Origin: Candolleomyces eurysporus
Taxonomy: Eukaryota > Basidiomycota > Agaricomycetes > Agaricales > Psathyrellaceae
Reading direction: 5' to 3'
Assembly: GCA_027579435.1 (NCBI GenBank)
Contig: JANBPK010001787.1
Coordinates: 1-10,724 of the forward strand
DNA length: 10,724 nt
The translations under genes were made by a program, and so were the position numbers. How positions within the stretch are numbered: position 1 is the stretch's first letter; the number at the start of each line of letters is the position of its first letter. Below are positions 7,846 through 10,724 of the stretch, piece by piece. The notes under the pieces are model-generated. The model saw only the letters and a list, made by a program, of their open reading frames with translations, was not told the DNA's origin and ran no database searches.

Positions 7846-8836
7846 ATGGCATCGACTCAACCAAAGCCCTACCTGCGCGAAGCAAAGTTCCCTCAAGACT
7901 TTGACGAAATTTTAGAAGTATCTCGGAGGGCGTTCCAAACCGATCCGCCATTTCTTTTCTGCTCTAATGTTAAGGAAGTGAGTACTTACTCTCTTTCGTA
8001 AGTCCAGGCTAGCATCGTATTGTTGACGCTTGCCCCCCCTTGAATAGGTTCCAGAGACGGGATTATTGAAGGAAGAGGACAACAAGAGGCTTGTTATCTT
8101 CCTTGCCTTTTTCTTGCGATGCTGCGTCGACATCAAAGCCCGAATCACTGTCGTCGTGTATCCAGAGGAAGGAGGAAAAGAGAGGATCGCTGCCGCTGCG
8201 TGTTGGATGCCTCCAAAGAAGCGAATCGCGTCGTATCAAGTCGGTCGTCTGATTCGTGGAGGAGTCACTGGCCTTTTCAAGGCTTGGGGTCCAACTGGGA
8301 TTCATGTGAGCATCATAGCCCTAGCCCTTCGCTGATATCCTAATTGCCTATCTTTACAGCGGATGACGACGCAATATACCGACATATCACACAAGTCTTT
8401 GCAAAAAGTGTTGAAGAAGCGCGTAGACGATACCTGGTATTTGAATATGGTCATGACGCACCCTGATTATCAGGGACGGGGGTGTTTGTCGATGATCGTT
8501 AGAGAGCAATTCAAGCTTGTTCCTGAGGCCACCTATTGTCTCGAAGCCTCGACACCGAAAAGCAGAAACCAATACGCTCACTTTGGGTTTGAGGTATGTA
8601 TTTCAATGCAGTCTCACCTATTGGATCTTTACTCAATCTGCTCAGGTTCACGGAGCTTTCACTCTGGGGAAAGGAAAGGTGGGAGCCGATGGCCTTCCCG
8701 CGAAAGGAGCCGCAGCAACTGGGATGGAAATCTCGCCAATGATCAAGGTGAGTAACACTCCTTTGGCGTTCTTTCTCTTCTGGTGCCGGATTTCATGACT
8801 AATATATTTTTTCAGCGGCCCCCCTCGTCCAAATAA
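7846..8836 (+). CDS. GNAT-family N-acetyltransferase
   Basis: Predicted cytosolic acetyl-CoA-dependent acyltransferase of the GCN5-related fold; acceptor unknown. Exons 7846-7977, 8048-8305, 8360-8593, 8646-8747 and 8816-8836 join to 248 residues, with introns of 52-70 bases, all in phase 0. The ATG at 7846 is the first in frame after the TATA box. The N-terminal third (residues ~8-45, REAKFPQDFDEILEVSRRAF) has the typical GNAT opening strand and helix. Motif A is the beta4-alpha3 region WYLNMVMTHPDYQGRGCLSM (156-175), where Q168-G-R-G-C-L is the acetyl-CoA pyrophosphate loop; Leu173 replaces the usual Gly/Ala. Motif B follows as LEASTPKSRNQYAHFGFE, with the Y-x-x-x-G-F signature. The last exon is only seven codons including the stop; without splicing intron 4 the frame would run to a TGA at 8796-8798 instead. 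Basidiomycete genomes carry many such orphan GNAT genes; I do not assign a symbol or substrate. Confidence 0.85.
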
Positions 8837-8837
8837 A
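8832..8837 (+). terminator. AATAAA polyadenylation-like signal overlapping GNAT stop codon
   Basis: The hexamer is formed by the final Lys codon, the TAA stop (8834-8836) and the next base. It matches the canonical poly(A) signal, but fungal poly(A) elements are degenerate and one this close would leave a very short 3' untranslated region, so its use is uncertain. Confidence 0.35.
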
Positions 8838-9830
8838 TTGATAGCTGGTCGGTGTAGGCTTATTGATAGCTTCGTCGAGGTTTCATAGTGAAAGCTTTTA
8901 TCGAGAACCCACATACCTAATGTAACATACCTAGTCTTATCCTAACCGTGTTAATTTTCAGCGAGATAGGCATTGCGTTATGCTGAGAAGCAAGAGAGTT
9001 CAGCACTCAGGAGTTGAGGATTGAGGGCCAGTATTTTTCTCTCTGATCCAAATGATGATTGAATATTGATCCGGTAGCGCCGTCATCCCGACGTGAGATT
9101 GTCCCGGTGCGAGAGCGCGGGCCAAACCAAGCCCAAACCATCTCACAGCTCTTGCTCCAAAACCAGTCATTCTCCGTCGACGGCGTTGCTTACAAGACAT
9201 TACCTCAAGGACAGCCGTAAATGACAATGTTCTTAGGATGAGGTGCCAATATTGAAACGATTCGGCTCTCAGGACTATAATTACTCACAGACTAAAGGTG
9301 CTTCTGCTATGGCTAGGGCATCTCTCGATAAGCCATCGATACGAATTCGGATGGACTTGTCACGGGTGCTCCTAGCAGGACGTACGTCGGACGTTTGTGG
9401 TCAGCATCATCTGGCCATGCATGTTGTCAACTCAGAAGTTTGCTTATCTCCCCGAAGCATACTCTTTCGTCGTATGTTAATGCTGCTTCCGATTGCGATT
9501 TCGAGCGGGATACTGATTCGCCACCCAGCTATACATCGTCGTGACGAAATAGGTCTGACTCAAGGAGCTCGAAGATAGGCTTCGGAGTTCATGTGGGTCC
9601 TTCGCCGGTGCCCTTCAACCACTCAGAATGCGAGAACCATGGGGTGGCCAAGAATCAGAACCCGAATGATATATGGCGAGTAGAAGCAGATAAAGAGAGA
9701 AAGAAGCATTGGATTATGGCGTAGTCTTTGCCACGGAGCATGACGAAGAGCCCAAGAGCTGAATTTTTCGATTGGAGAATTTGGCCCAGCACGGTTCTTC
9801 CGGTTCTTTCAATGCTTGGCTGCGACGTTT

Positions 9831-9852
9831 GTGGTGTGTGTATGTGTGTGTG
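9831..9852. repeat. GT-rich microsatellite
   Basis: A 22-base interrupted GT dinucleotide run, about 100 bases upstream of the second hydrolase start codon. Such runs are length-variable. Confidence 0.8.
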
Positions 9853-9869
9853 CATATGAAGGAGGTTCG

Positions 9870-9875
9870 TATAAG
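9870..9875 (+). promoter_or_regulatory. TATA-like box of second hydrolase gene
   Basis: TATAAG, 74 bases upstream of the ATG at 9950. The last base departs from the consensus, but the position is similar to the TATA boxes of the other two genes. Confidence 0.4.
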
Positions 9876-9949
9876 ACCCATCAAACCTTCTGGACAGAGA
9901 AAGATATTCCCCGACCTACTGTCAACCCCCTAGTGTCTGCTCCTCTTTC

Positions 9950-10724
9950 ATGCTCTCCAGGCAACACCGCAAGAAGCGGCTCGAGCTTTCGTGGCTCAAG
10001 AAAGCTGAGACGCTGCTTCGTCTCTTGTTCATTGTCCGTAGGTCGCCATGTTGGATGTTCCTATCAGGCTAATGTCACTCACCCATCGCGACTGCAGCGC
10101 TTGCCTTGCTATGGAATATTGCCGCCTCATCGTTTCGATCGTTCTCAAAGAAGAAGCCATGGAGAAGGCGCATTATCGAAGTAACTTTTCAAACCATGAC
10201 GGCCCAGGCTTTCAGTACGGCCCAGCTGAAGTACATCGAGAAGGGAGACACCCATGCGACGTATACCGATTGGGTTAAAGCGCGAAATTTGGTTCCTCAA
10301 GAGGATAATATTGCTCATGGTGGTAAGGTACTCTGGATTGGGAATCGAAGGAGTGAGAAAGTACTCTTTTACTGTCACGGTTAGATTTGTTTCTCGCTAC
10401 GCATCGATACCTTCGTCTGACAGGTGGTACTATATAGGAGGGGGATTTCTGCTCCCGGTACAGAACTTTGCTTTGGACTATTGGACAGGGATGTTGGAGA
10501 GGCTTCGTCAATCTGGAAAGGACGCGAACATCGCGATGCTCGCCTATAGTCAGTCATATTATTTCCAAATTTACTCTGCGTTTTCTCCATTTAACTTTGG
10601 GACCNAAAAACATCTAGGCCTTTCAGATATAGCCACCTTCCCTACGCAACTCGAGCAGGCAGTCGCTGGAGTCAAACATATTCTCCAATTAGGATACGAA
10701 CCCGCTGATATAGTTCTCATCGGG
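9950..10724 (+). CDS. Alpha/beta hydrolase, paralogue of gene at 5031 (3' partial)
   Basis: Same HSL / steryl-deacetylase-like family as the gene at 5031-6467. Exons 9950-10037, 10098-10379, 10438-10548 and 10618 to the window end give 196 visible residues; introns are 60, 58 and 69 bases. Exon 1 (88 bases) and exon 3 (111 bases) match the paralogue in length exactly, exon 2 is four codons shorter, and all three introns fall at the same codon and phase. The start is supported by this and by alignment of LELSWLKKA with LALSWTKKA. It has a basic N-terminus (RKKR, residues 7-10), one hydrophobic anchor (~21-39) and then a Lys/Arg-rich stretch. The oxyanion motif is HGGGF, again split by an intron. 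About half of the exon-3 residues are identical by eye. The window ends at the Gly of the expected GDSAG motif, so the catalytic residues are unseen and integrity cannot be judged. Confidence 0.88.
10605..10605. other. Ambiguous base (N) in intron 3
   Basis: A single undetermined base immediately before an A5 run, inside the third intron of the second hydrolase. It does not affect the coding prediction but marks a spot of uncertain assembly or base calling. Confidence 0.95.

Larger units (their letters stand above)
8837..9949. other. Intergenic: GNAT 3' flank and second hydrolase promoter
   Basis: About 1.1 kb without a supportable gene. A strong acceptor-like signal (CCTAAC branch, TTTTCAG ending at 8961) lies about 125 bases past the GNAT stop; with a donor such as GTGTAGG near 8854 it could be a 3' untranslated-region intron. 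An ATG frame at 9309-9578 would give 89 residues with a short hydrophobic stretch, but it has no recognisable motif, no obvious promoter and no splice context. The minus frame 9000-9227 is Arg-rich and also unrecognised. The right end holds a GT-rich microsatellite and a TATA-like box. Confidence 0.55.

Noticed and set aside
5031..8836. A biosynthetic or defence gene cluster spanning hydrolase, GNAT and second hydrolase
   Set aside because: No backbone enzyme, transporter or regulator is visible, and adjacency alone does not support calling a cluster.
9000..9227. Minus-strand Arg-rich open frame
   Set aside because: No motif, no start context of note, and amino-acid composition typical of reading GC-rich noncoding DNA.
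9309..9578. ATG-initiated open frame of 89 residues in the intergenic region
   Set aside because: It has no recognisable domain, no convincing promoter or intron, and a length that can occur by chance in a kilobase of this composition. Transcript evidence would be needed to accept it.

Overview
The window is a piece of a fungal nuclear genome, most likely a filamentous basidiomycete (Agaricomycetes). The evidence is the gene architecture: every gene is cut by several short GT-AG introns of about 49 to 119 bases, most with a recognisable branch site (CTNA type), and the encoded proteins belong to fungal families. I cannot name the genus or species from the sequence. All five genes lie on the + strand; I found no convincing minus-strand gene, no tRNA or rRNA, no CRISPR array and no intact transposon.

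Layout. (1) Positions 3-2201: 3' part of the AKR1 gene, an ankyrin-repeat DHHC protein S-acyltransferase; its N-terminus lies outside the window. (2) 2202-3272: flank and promoter. (3) 3273-4664: a complete six-exon gene for a secreted M43-type (pappalysin-like) zinc metalloprotease with a Ser/Thr-rich tail. (4) 4665-5030: short intergenic stretch with a TATA box. (5) 5031-6467: a complete four-exon, membrane-anchored alpha/beta hydrolase of the HSL/steryl-deacetylase-like group. (6) 6468-7845: long intergenic stretch with two intron-like structures that may be gene relics. (7) 7846-8836: a five-exon GNAT acetyltransferase. (8) 8837-9949: intergenic. (9) 9950-10724: first 196 codons of a second alpha/beta hydrolase, a paralogue of gene 5 with the same exon phases, cut by the window end immediately before its GDSAG nucleophile motif.

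How the genes relate. AKR1 is a housekeeping membrane enzyme of the secretory and endocytic system, and the M43 protease is an extracellular nutrient or host-interaction enzyme; they look like unrelated neighbours. The two hydrolases are a local duplication separated by a GNAT gene. An acetyltransferase lying between two esterases could reflect paired acylation and deacylation of a metabolite, but nothing in the sequence proves a functional link. I see no clearly novel system; the points most worth a second look are the hydrolase duplication, the Glu at the usual catalytic-Asp position of the complete hydrolase, and the intron-bearing relic-like sequence between the paralogues.
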